Assembly: GCA_030038765.1 (NCBI GenBank)
Contig: JASHRA010000157.1
Coordinates: 1-5,618, forward strand
DNA: 5,618 nt
Source: Candidatus Dormiibacterota bacterium
Lineage (GTDB): Bacteria > Chloroflexota > Dormibacteria > Aeolococcales > Bog-877
Direction of reading: 5' to 3'
Position 1 is the first letter of the stretch; each line of letters starts with the position of its first letter. This document shows, one piece after another, positions 1 through 4,850 of the stretch. A model generated the notes under the pieces. It did not search any database. It saw nothing but the letters and a program-made list of their open reading frames with translations, and was not told where the DNA came from. A program made the position numbers and the translations under genes.

Positions 1-468
1 CTGAGGGACCGGCTGCTGCTGCGCATGTCCGACGAGGACTGGGACCAGGTGATCCGCACCGACCTCAGCGCGGCCTTCCACCTGACCCGCGCCGTGGTGC
101 CCCACATGCTCCGCTCCCGCTGGGGCCGGATCGTCAACCTCAGCTCGATCGTGGGCCTGGGCGGGAACCCTGGCCAGGCCAACTACGCCGCCGCCAAGGC
201 GGGCCTGGTGGGCCTGACCAAGGCCGTGGCCAAGGAGCTGGGCTCGCGGAGCATCACCTGCAACGCCGTCGCGCCCGGCTACGTCACCACCGATCTGACC
301 CGGGACTCGGTCAGTGAGGAGAACCTGCAGCAGCTGGTCCGTCTCACGCCGCTGGGGCGCCAGGGCCGGCCCGAGGAGGTGGCCGCCGCCGTGGCCTTCC
401 TCTGCACCCCGGCCGCCTCCTTCATCACCGGGGAGGTCCTGGTCGTGGACGGTGGCCTGGCCGCCTAG
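1..468 (+). CDS. FabG-like short-chain dehydrogenase/reductase, 3' part (5' end outside window)
   Basis: The reading frame is open from base 1 to the TAG at 466-468 and gives 155 residues of a Rossmann-fold SDR. The usual FabG length is about 245-250 residues, so the N-terminal ~90, including the TGxxxGxG cofactor motif, lie upstream of the window. The first residues (LRDRLLLRMSDEDW) match the mid-protein FabG region, so the ATG at 25 is internal and not the start. Catalytic residues seen, in window-residue numbering: Ser49 in NLSSIVG, and Tyr62 and Lys66 in NYAAAK. The C-terminal VAPGYVTTDLT and FITGEVLVVDGG segments are typical of the family. The fold is known for NAD(P)H-dependent reduction of 3-oxoacyl-ACP or related ketones in the cytoplasm. 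The FabG subgroup is a good match, but other SDRs with unrelated substrates share these motifs. The usual tetrad Asn is Asp22 here (TDLSAAF). A strong hairpin follows 12 bp after the stop. Confidence 0.93.
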   Translation: MRDRLLLRMSDEDWDQVIRTDLSAAFHLTRAVVPHMLRSRWGRIVNLSSIVGLGGNPGQANYAAAKAGLVGLTKAVAKELGSRSITCNAVAPGYVTTDLTRDSVSEENLQQLVRLTPLGRQGRPEEVAAAVAFLCTPAASFITGEVLVVDGGLAA

Positions 469-480
469 CCCCTCCCCCTC

Positions 481-511
481 TTGCTACGCGGTGCGCTGCA
501 CCGCATAGCAA
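481..511. terminator. Near-perfect 14-bp hairpin between convergent genes
   Basis: The arms 481-494 (TTGCTACGCGGTGC) and 498-511 (GCACCGCATAGCAA) pair over 14 positions with one C/A mismatch and a 3-nt loop. It lies 12 bp after the SDR stop in the gap between two genes that face each other. No uridine run follows on either strand, so this would be a U-less, hairpin-only terminator, if it terminates. The near symmetry would let it act in both directions. An operator or protein-binding palindrome is the main alternative. Confidence 0.6.
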
Positions 512-525
512 AGTACGCGGCCGCT

Positions 526-552
526 CCGGGGAGGCCTTGGGCCCCTCCCCGG
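526..552 (-). terminator. GC-rich hairpin directly after acylphosphatase stop
   Basis: CCGGGGAGG at 526-534 pairs perfectly with CCTCCCCGG at 544-552 (9 bp, 9-nt loop). On the minus strand it begins on the base next to the acylphosphatase TGA (555-553). No U tract follows. Position and stability suggest a transcription end or 3'-end stabilising structure for that gene. Confidence 0.5.
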
Positions 553-837
553 TCAGACGCGGGGGCGGAAGGGACCGAGCTCGCCGCCCACCGGCTCCGA
601 CTTGGCCTGGAAGCCCGTCACCTGGGCCGTGCTGGGCCCCCGGCGGAGCAGCTCGATGAACTCCTCGACCACCCCGTAGGATCCCTGCACCAGCACCTCC
701 ACCCGTCCGTCGGGCAGGTTGCGGACCCATCCCTGAAGGCCCCTTGGGGTCGCACCGGCGGCCGCGAAGTAGCGAAAGCCCACCATCTGGACGCGGCCGC
801 TGATGAGGCAGCGGTAGCGCACCTCCTGCTCTGGCAC
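553..837 (-). CDS. acyP: Acylphosphatase
   Basis: This 94-residue protein covers the whole acylphosphatase fold (family length about 90-100). The enzyme hydrolyses the carboxyl-phosphate bond of acyl phosphates such as acetyl phosphate or 1,3-bisphosphoglycerate, in the cytoplasm. The phosphate-binding loop GRVQMVGFR (14-22) carries the catalytic Arg22. GWVRNLPDGRVEV (36-48) carries the catalytic Asn40. Both signature segments are intact. The loop residue after Gln, normally Gly, is Met18. The start chosen is GTG at 837-835. It has no convincing Shine-Dalgarno sequence but lies 6 nt downstream of a TAGGCT hexamer, which fits a leaderless message. A second in-frame GTG at codon 6 (822-820) would also keep the domain whole. 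The gene is divergent from the GrpB-family gene and convergent with the SDR gene, so it is probably monocistronic. Confidence 0.93.
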   Translation of the reverse strand: MPEQEVRYRCLISGRVQMVGFRYFAAAGATPRGLQGWVRNLPDGRVEVLVQGSYGVVEEFIELLRRGPSTAQVTGFQAKSEPVGGELGPFRPRV

Positions 838-843
838 CGGCCG

Positions 844-849
844 AGCCTA
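844..849 (-). promoter_or_regulatory. Candidate -10 element for a leaderless acyP transcript
   Basis: TAGGCT on the minus strand fits TANNNT and ends 6 nt before the GTG start of acyP, which would place transcription initiation at or beside the start codon. No clear -35 box is seen. The missing Shine-Dalgarno sequence supports the reading, but the element is short. Confidence 0.35.
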
Positions 850-899
850 GCAAGGGCCAGCGGGGACACCGACACGGATGCGCCCGGGGAGGGCGTCGA

Positions 900-905
900 T
901 ACCAT
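900..905 (+). promoter_or_regulatory. Candidate -10 element for a leaderless grpB-family transcript
   Basis: TACCAT matches TATAAT at four of six positions and ends 7 nt before the GTG at 913. Transcription would then begin at the start codon. The nearest purine-rich stretch (GGGGAGGG, 886-893) is 19 nt upstream of that codon, too far to serve as its ribosome-binding site. No good -35 box is visible. Confidence 0.35.
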
Positions 906-912
906 CCAGGTC

Positions 913-1740
913 GTGCCCTCAGCAGCCTCCGGCCCGGAGCCGATCAGCCTCCAGCTGAGCTCGCGGCTGGCGGCCCTGGGCCGGGGCGATTGGGGGGCCG
1001 GGGACGACCAGCTCGGAGCCTGGGAGCTCTGGCGGGAGCTCTACTCCCGCTGGGGCCGCCGGGTCACCCTGATCGACCTCTACGAGCTCGAGGCCAGGGC
1101 CAGAGGGGTGCCGGTTTCCGATCTCACCGAGGCAGAGCGCAGCGCGCTGGCCCAGCGCGTCTTCGAGGCCCAGTTCCCGGGTTTCGCCCGGGTGGCAACC
1201 GACGACCGCGGTCGGGAGCCGGTGCTGGTGGTGGAGCCCGACCCGGCCTGGCCCGCCGCCTTCTCCGCCTGGCGGCAGCGGCTCAGGGGCGCCCTGGGAA
1301 GGGTCGCGCTCCGCATCGACCACGTGGGCTCCACGTCCGTGCCGGGCCTGGCCGCCAAGCCGATCGTGGACATCCAGGTCAGCGTGCGCAAGCTCGGGGA
1401 GGAGCGGCGCTACGCGCCAGCGCTGGGCGCGCTGCGCCTGGAGCTCCGCGCCCGCGACGACTGGCACCGCTTCTTCTGCCCCCCGAGGGGGGTGGCGCGG
1501 GACGTCCAGGTCCACGTCTGCGAGCGTGGCGGAACCTGGGAGCGCGACCACCTGCTCTTCCGCGACTACCTGCGCTCGCACCCGGCGGTGCGGCGGCACT
1601 ACGTCGAGCTCAAGCGCCAGCTGGCGGAGCGCTGGCGCGACGACCGCTTCGCCTACACGGACGCCAAGGGAGGCTTCATCCAGGACCAGCTGGAGGCGGC
1701 CCGCGCCTGGGCCGCGAGGAGCGGCTGGCACCTGCCCTGA
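913..1740 (+). CDS. GrpB/UPF0157 family protein with N-terminal extension
   Basis: With the GTG at 913 the product has 275 residues and stops at TGA 1738-1740. Residues ~103-272 form a complete GrpB domain, a nucleotidyltransferase-like fold of undefined biochemical role. It has the hallmark HVGSTSVPGLAAKP followed by IVDIQV (137-156), VQVHVC (198-203), the RDHLLFRDYLRSHP segment (211-224) and AYTDAK (247-252). Residues 1-102 are an extension with an ELWRELYSRWGRRVTLIDLY segment (38-57) and FPGF (88-91). From memory, similar extensions occur in actinobacterial GrpB homologues. The open frame continues back to 481, but that stretch is antisense to acyP and has no family match, so the first start codon beyond acyP is chosen. 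It lacks a Shine-Dalgarno sequence and may be leaderless. Domain call sure, function unknown, start moderately sure. Confidence 0.88.
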   Translation: MPSAASGPEPISLQLSSRLAALGRGDWGAGDDQLGAWELWRELYSRWGRRVTLIDLYELEARARGVPVSDLTEAERSALAQRVFEAQFPGFARVATDDRGREPVLVVEPDPAWPAAFSAWRQRLRGALGRVALRIDHVGSTSVPGLAAKPIVDIQVSVRKLGEERRYAPALGALRLELRARDDWHRFFCPPRGVARDVQVHVCERGGTWERDHLLFRDYLRSHPAVRRHYVELKRQLAERWRDDRFAYTDAKGGFIQDQLEAARAWAARSGWHLP

Positions 1741-1759
1741 GGGGTCCCGTCCGGCGCCC

Positions 1760-2305
1760 TCACTTGGGCTCGGTGCGCTCCCCCTCCTCCTTGCGGGCGA
1801 GCATGAAGAGCAGGTCGGAGAGACGGTTCAGGTAGCGCAGCACCTCCCCGTTCTCCAGTTCGCCGCTCCGCCGCAGGCTGACCGCCCGGCGCTCCGCGCG
1901 GCGCACCAGGCTGCGGCCCAGGTCGAGGGCCGCCGCCCCCGGGCTGCCGCCCGGGAGGACGAAGCCCTGGGGCAGCCCCACCGTCGCCTCGAGCTCGTGG
2001 ACCTCGCGCTCCAGGGCGTCGGCGCGCTCCGGGCCCAGGGTTGGGAAGTGGGCCTCCAGCTTGGCCCGCTGGCCGCTCCCGGTGGCCAGCTCGGCACCCA
2101 CCGTGAAGCACTCCCGCTCCAGCTCCAGGAGCCGCTCCCGCACCTCGCGGTCGCTGCAGAGGGCGCGGGCCAGGCCCAGCGCGGAGATGGCCTCGTCGAG
2201 GGCGCCGTAGGCCTCGGTGCGGGGGTCGTCCTTGGCCACCCGGCCCCCGTAGAGCAGGCTGGTCTCGCCCCCGTCGCCGCCCTTGGTGACGATGCTCTGG
2301 GGCAA
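1760..2305 (-). CDS. PduO-type cob(I)alamin adenosyltransferase (corrinoid adenosyltransferase)
   Basis: This 181-residue protein matches the PduO/MMAB family (usually 180-200 residues). The family transfers the 5'-deoxyadenosyl group of ATP to cob(I)alamin to make adenosylcobalamin, the cofactor of B12-dependent mutases and class II ribonucleotide reductase. The N-terminal ATP-binding motif is TKGGDGGETSL (7-17), followed by GGRVAKDDPR (20-29). FVLPGGS (115-121), RRAERR (135-140) and YLNRLSDLLF (158-167) are the family's other signatures and look intact. The start is TTG at 2305-2303, which places the ATP motif at the usual distance from the N-terminus. A GAGG ribosome-binding site lies 6 nt upstream, overlapping the trxB stop codon, so translation is probably coupled to trxB. 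The 3' end faces the GrpB-family gene across 19 bp, with no separate terminator visible. It is not the unrelated CobA/BtuR type, which has a Walker P-loop. Confidence 0.93.
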   Translation of the reverse strand: MPQSIVTKGGDGGETSLLYGGRVAKDDPRTEAYGALDEAISALGLARALCSDREVRERLLELERECFTVGAELATGSGQRAKLEAHFPTLGPERADALEREVHELEATVGLPQGFVLPGGSPGAAALDLGRSLVRRAERRAVSLRRSGELENGEVLRYLNRLSDLLFMLARKEEGERTEPK

Positions 2306-2311
2306 GCGACG

Positions 2312-2315
2312 CCTC
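2312..2315 (-). promoter_or_regulatory. Ribosome-binding site overlapping trxB stop codon
   Basis: On the minus strand the sequence is TGAGGCGTCGC followed by TTG. TGA is the trxB stop (2316-2314), and GAGG (2315-2312) shares its last two bases. The spacer to the TTG is 6 nt. This arrangement decides the TTG start and implies that ribosomes ending trxB re-initiate on the adenosyltransferase. Confidence 0.7.
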
Positions 2316-3264
2316 AGACCGCGGCGGGAAGGACGGGGCTGGCCTCCTCCACCTGCTTGGTGGCGGCCAGGGCGGCGGTGGTGGCGTCGCCCACGGCGGT
2401 GGTCACCTGGCGGGTCAGCTGGGCGCGGACGTCGCCGGCCGCGTAGACGCCCGCCACCGAGGTCATCATGTTGGCGTCGGTGAGGTAGTAGCCCTGGGCG
2501 TCGTGCTCCGCGTGGTCCGAGATGAGGCCGGTGTTGGGCAGGAAGCCGACGAAGATGAAGACCCCGCCCACCTCCAGCTCTTCCACCCGGCCGTCGCCGC
2601 GGCGCAGGCGCAGGCCCCGGACGCGGCTCCCGTCCCCCAGCACCTCCTCCACGACGGCGTCCATCAGGAAGTCGACGCGGCCGTTCTGCCGGGCGCGCTC
2701 CACCAGCAGGGGCTGGGCCCGGAACTGGTCGCGGCGGTGGACCACGGTGACCTGGCTGGCGTAGCGGGTGAGGAAGACCGCCTCCTCCAGGGCGGCGTCA
2801 CCTCCTCCCACCACGGCCAGGTGCTGGCCCTTGAAGAAGGCCCCGTCGCAGACGGCGCAGTAGGAGACGCCGTGCCCGGCCAGCTCCTCCTCGCCCGGGA
2901 TGCCGAGCTTGCGCGGCTGGCCCCCGGCGGTGACGATGACGGCGCGGGCGTAGTAGGGCTCGCCCTCCTCCAGCTCGATCCGCTTGAAGCCGTCGTCCTG
3001 GGGCACGATGGCGGTCACGCGGGCGGCGACCAGCTCGGCCCCGAAGGCGAGGGCGTGGTCGGTCATCCTGGTCGCCAGCTCAGGGCCGGTGATGCGGTCG
3101 AAGCCGGGGTAGTCCTCGACGTCCTCGGTGTTGAGCAGCTCGCCGCCGGGGAGCCCGGACTCCAGCAGGAGGGTCCGCTTGAGGGCCCGGCCGGCGTAGA
3201 GGGCGGCCGTCAGCCCGGCCGGGCCGGCGCCCACGATGGCGATCTCGTAGCGTCGCTCGTCCAA
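2314..3264 (-). CDS. trxB: Thioredoxin-disulfide reductase
   Basis: This 316-residue protein is a full-length low-molecular-weight thioredoxin reductase (family about 305-335). It is an FAD enzyme that uses NADPH to reduce oxidised thioredoxin in the cytoplasm. In order: the FAD dinucleotide fold GAGPAG (12-17), GLPGGELLNTEDVEDYPGF (37-55), the redox-active CAVC pair Cys136/Cys139, the NADPH-binding GGGDAALEEA (153-162), VHRRDQFRA (175-183) with the His-Arg-Arg...Arg pattern that reads the NADPH 2'-phosphate, and the second FAD motif YAAGDVR (274-280). All key residues are present. The start is TTG at 3264-3262, which puts the FAD motif 11 residues in, as is normal. A GGGG stretch (3274-3271) 6 nt upstream is a modest ribosome-binding site. 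The next gene begins 8 nt after the stop, forming a two-gene unit. No thioredoxin gene is visible in the window. Confidence 0.96.
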   Translation of the reverse strand: MDERRYEIAIVGAGPAGLTAALYAGRALKRTLLLESGLPGGELLNTEDVEDYPGFDRITGPELATRMTDHALAFGAELVAARVTAIVPQDDGFKRIELEEGEPYYARAVIVTAGGQPRKLGIPGEEELAGHGVSYCAVCDGAFFKGQHLAVVGGGDAALEEAVFLTRYASQVTVVHRRDQFRAQPLLVERARQNGRVDFLMDAVVEEVLGDGSRVRGLRLRRGDGRVEELEVGGVFIFVGFLPNTGLISDHAEHDAQGYYLTDANMMTSVAGVYAAGDVRAQLTRQVTTAVGDATTAALAATKQVEEASPVLPAAV

Positions 3265-3303
3265 CCTGCACCCCGCTGCTGCGACCCGGGCCCTGCGAAG
3301 CGA

Positions 3304-3331
3304 ATCTTACCCAGCCCCAACTCGGCCCAAG
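3304..3331 (-). promoter_or_regulatory. Candidate sigma-70-type promoter for trxB
   Basis: On the minus strand TAAGAT (3309-3304) matches TATAAT at four of six positions and stands out in GC-rich surroundings. CTTGGG (3331-3326) lies 16 bp upstream, or TTGGGC (3330-3325) 15 bp upstream, as a weak -35. Initiation about 7 nt on would give a leader of about 33 nt. This would let trxB and the adenosyltransferase be expressed apart from the upstream sqd1 homologue. Confidence 0.4.
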
Positions 3332-3345
3332 CGCCCGCGGGGCGC
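3331..3345 (-). terminator. Possible weak terminator after sqd1
   Basis: GCGCCC and GGGCGC form a 6-bp stem with a 3-nt loop, 14 bp after the stop of the UDP-sulfoquinovose synthase gene. On the minus strand it is followed by only two T's. It may attenuate or end the transcript before the trxB promoter. Short GC palindromes are common at this base composition, so this is weak. Confidence 0.3.
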
Positions 3346-3359
3346 GCCCGGGCACCGCC

Positions 3360-4646
3360 TCAGAGGGCGGCCCGGACCCTGGTGCGGCCCAGCCGCGCGG
3401 CGGCAGCACGCCCGACCCGGGGCGCCCCCTCGCGGTGCGCGTAGCGCTCCCAGACCTCGTTGCCGCCGCTGCGCCAGTTGACGCTGGGCTTGCTCAGCAG
3501 GACCTTGTCGACCCGGTCCGCGTAGCGGCCGACGGCCCCGATCACGGAGTCGATCAGGGTCTCGCCCAGGTAGTGGGGCTTGAGCCCGAGGTCGAGCAGG
3601 TGCTGGTGCTTGGCGTTGTAGTAGTGGGCCTCCACCTCGACCCTGGGGTTGGCGATGTGGGAGACCGACGTCTTCAGCCCGTGCTGGGCCCTGGCCTCGG
3701 CGACGAGGTCGGCCAGCTGGTTGATGCTGAACTGCTCGGTGAACTGGTTGAAGACCCGGCACTCGCCACGCTCGGCGGGGTTCTGGAGCGCCAGCGTGAT
3801 GCAGGCCATGGTGTCGCGGATGTCGAGGTAGCCGCGCGTCTGCCCGCCCTTGCCGTAGACGGTGAGGGGCTGGCCCACGGCGGCTTGGACGCAGAACCGG
3901 TTGAGCGCCGTGCCCCAGATGGAGTCGAAGTCGAAGCGGGTCATCAGGTCGGGGTCGAGGGCCGTGTCCTCGGTCTCGATGCCGTAGACCACGCCCTGGT
4001 TGAGGTCGGTGGCGCGCACGCCCCAGATCCGGCAGGCGAAGTGGATGTTGTTGCTGTCGTGCACTTTGGAGAGGTGGTAGAAGCTGCCCGCCACCTTGGG
4101 ATAGGGAAGGCGGTCCTTGCGCCCGTTGTGCTCGATCTCGAGGTAGCCCTCCTCGATGTCGATGTTGGGCGTCCCGTACTCCCCCATCGTGCCCAGCTTG
4201 ATGAGGTGGCAGTCGGGGGCGTGGTCGCGGATGGCGAAGAGCAGGTTGAGGGTGCCGACCACGTTGTTCACCTGGCTGAAGACGGCGTGGTCGCGGTCGA
4301 TCATGGAGAAGGGGGCGCTGCGCTGCTCGGCGAAGTGCACCACCGCCTCGGGACGGAACTCGGCGAAGACGCGGTCCAGGGCCGGGTAGTCGGTGAGGTC
4401 CAGCCTGCGCCACTCGATCCGGCGCCCCGTCAGCTCCGCCCAGCGGCGCGTCCGCTGGCCCATGGAGCGGATCGGCACCAGGCTGTAGGTGCCGCCCTCG
4501 CGGTCCCAGCGCCGGCGGGCCAGGTTGTCCACCGCCACCACCCGGTAGCCCAGTCGCGAGAGGTGCATCGCCATCGGCCAGCCGATGTAGCCGTCCGCAC
4601 CCAGGACCAGCACGGTCCCTTCGCCAGCGCCAGCTCTAGGTGTCAT
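3360..4646 (-). CDS. sqdB: UDP-sulfoquinovose synthase (SQD1/SqdB family)
   Basis: This 428-residue extended SDR (NAD-dependent epimerase/dehydratase superfamily) closely resembles plant SQD1. The family uses NAD+ to convert UDP-glucose and sulfite to UDP-sulfoquinovose, the sulfonated sugar donor for sulfolipid SQDG; archaeal relatives (Agl3) supply protein N-glycans. Motifs in order: NAD-binding GADGYIG (16-22), HFAEQRSAPFSMIDR (104-118), LGTMGEYGTPNIDIEEGY (151-168), FYHLSKVHDS (189-198), TDLNQGVVYG (213-222), LNRFCVQAAVG (248-258), VYGKGGQTRGYLDIRDT (263-279) and FNQFTEQFS (299-307). Thr153, Tyr190 and Lys194 keep the spacing of the Arabidopsis catalytic Thr145/Tyr182/Lys186. The ATG at 4646-4644 has a GGGAG ribosome-binding site 7 nt upstream. 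A C-terminal tail (about 405-428) rich in Arg and Ala follows the conserved region. No SqdX/SqdD-type sulfoquinovosyltransferase is nearby, so the sugar's final acceptor is unknown. Confidence 0.93.
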   Translation of the reverse strand: MTPRAGAGEGTVLVLGADGYIGWPMAMHLSRLGYRVVAVDNLARRRWDREGGTYSLVPIRSMGQRTRRWAELTGRRIEWRRLDLTDYPALDRVFAEFRPEAVVHFAEQRSAPFSMIDRDHAVFSQVNNVVGTLNLLFAIRDHAPDCHLIKLGTMGEYGTPNIDIEEGYLEIEHNGRKDRLPYPKVAGSFYHLSKVHDSNNIHFACRIWGVRATDLNQGVVYGIETEDTALDPDLMTRFDFDSIWGTALNRFCVQAAVGQPLTVYGKGGQTRGYLDIRDTMACITLALQNPAERGECRVFNQFTEQFSINQLADLVAEARAQHGLKTSVSHIANPRVEVEAHYYNAKHQHLLDLGLKPHYLGETLIDSVIGAVGRYADRVDKVLLSKPSVNWRSGGNEVWERYAHREGAPRVGRAAAARLGRTRVRAAL

Positions 4647-4653
4647 CTCAGAT

Positions 4654-4658
4654 CTCCC
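4654..4658 (-). promoter_or_regulatory. Ribosome-binding site of the sqd1 homologue
   Basis: GGGAG on the minus strand lies 7 nt before the ATG at 4646. It is the clearest Shine-Dalgarno site among the gene starts in this window and supports the chosen start, which lies 15 residues before the NAD-binding motif. Confidence 0.65.
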
Positions 4659-4664
4659 AAGGAC

Positions 4665-4728
4665 CGCTCCCGGCCCCGCCCGACGTGGCGGGAGCGCTCC
4701 CCTCGCTCCCCGACCCCGGGGCCGCTCC
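4665..4728 (-). repeat. GGAGCG motif cluster in the sqd1 leader
   Basis: On the minus strand GGAGCG occurs at 4728-4723, 4709-4704, 4700-4695 and 4670-4665. A fifth, inverted copy on the plus strand at 4691-4696 makes the perfect 12-bp palindrome GGGAGCGCTCCC (4690-4701). It could be a regulator-binding array or a structured leader, or it may simply reflect GC-rich, low-complexity DNA. Confidence 0.35.
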
Positions 4729-4732
4729 GTCG

Positions 4733-4762
4733 ATGGTGCCAGAGGCCGCGCGAGAGCGTCAA
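4733..4762 (-). promoter_or_regulatory. Candidate promoter for the sqd1 homologue
   Basis: On the minus strand TTGACG (4762-4757) is a near-consensus -35 box inside a small AT-rich island that also contains the palindrome TCAATTGA (4759-4766). CACCAT (4738-4733), 18 bp downstream, is a weak -10. Use of this promoter would give a leader of about 80 nt with several GGAGCG copies. The rest of the 4659-4815 gap holds GC-rich repeats but no coding sequence that I can support. Confidence 0.35.
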
Positions 4763-4815
4763 TTGAATCGGGGGACGCGGCGAGGATTCTCAGCCACCCC
4801 TCAGCCCCCGAGAGA

Positions 4816-4843
4816 GGGACGGGGCCGCTGTCGCGCCCGTCCC
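4816..4843 (-). terminator. Likely terminator of the protease gene
   Basis: GGGACGGG (4816-4823) and CCCGTCCC (4836-4843) form a perfect 8-bp stem with a 12-nt loop. On the minus strand it begins 7 nt after the protease TGA and is followed by TCTCTC, a poor U tract. Position directly after the stop and before the next gene's promoter region supports a terminator. Confidence 0.5.
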
Positions 4844-4850
4844 CGGCCGC

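Noticed and set aside
25..27. ATG at 25 as the start of the SDR gene
   Set aside because: The frame is open from base 1 and the preceding residues match internal FabG sequence, so the gene begins outside the window.
481..912. Upstream continuation of the GrpB-family open frame back to 481
   Set aside because: It is antisense to the well-supported acylphosphatase gene and its translation shows no family features. The first start codon outside acyP is the GTG at 913.
919..1731. 270-codon minus-strand open frame opposite the GrpB-family gene
   Set aside because: It is a shadow frame; the plus strand encodes the clear GrpB signature.
3265..3359. Possible cobalamin riboswitch upstream of the trxB-adenosyltransferase unit
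   Set aside because: The 95-bp gap is too short for the aptamer (about 200 nt), and I see no B12-box-like sequence.
2503..3444. Long plus-strand open frame opposite trxB
   Set aside because: It is antisense to a complete, motif-rich TrxB, and its translation has no recognisable domain.
3307..4413. 368-codon minus-strand open frame overlapping the sqd1 homologue in another frame
   Set aside because: Its translation is Arg/Pro/Gly-rich, and the SQD1 motifs are all in the other frame without a break.
3435..4766. Long plus-strand open frame opposite the UDP-sulfoquinovose synthase
   Set aside because: It is a 443-codon antisense shadow with Val/Gly/Leu-rich low-complexity translation, created by GC-biased third positions of the real gene.
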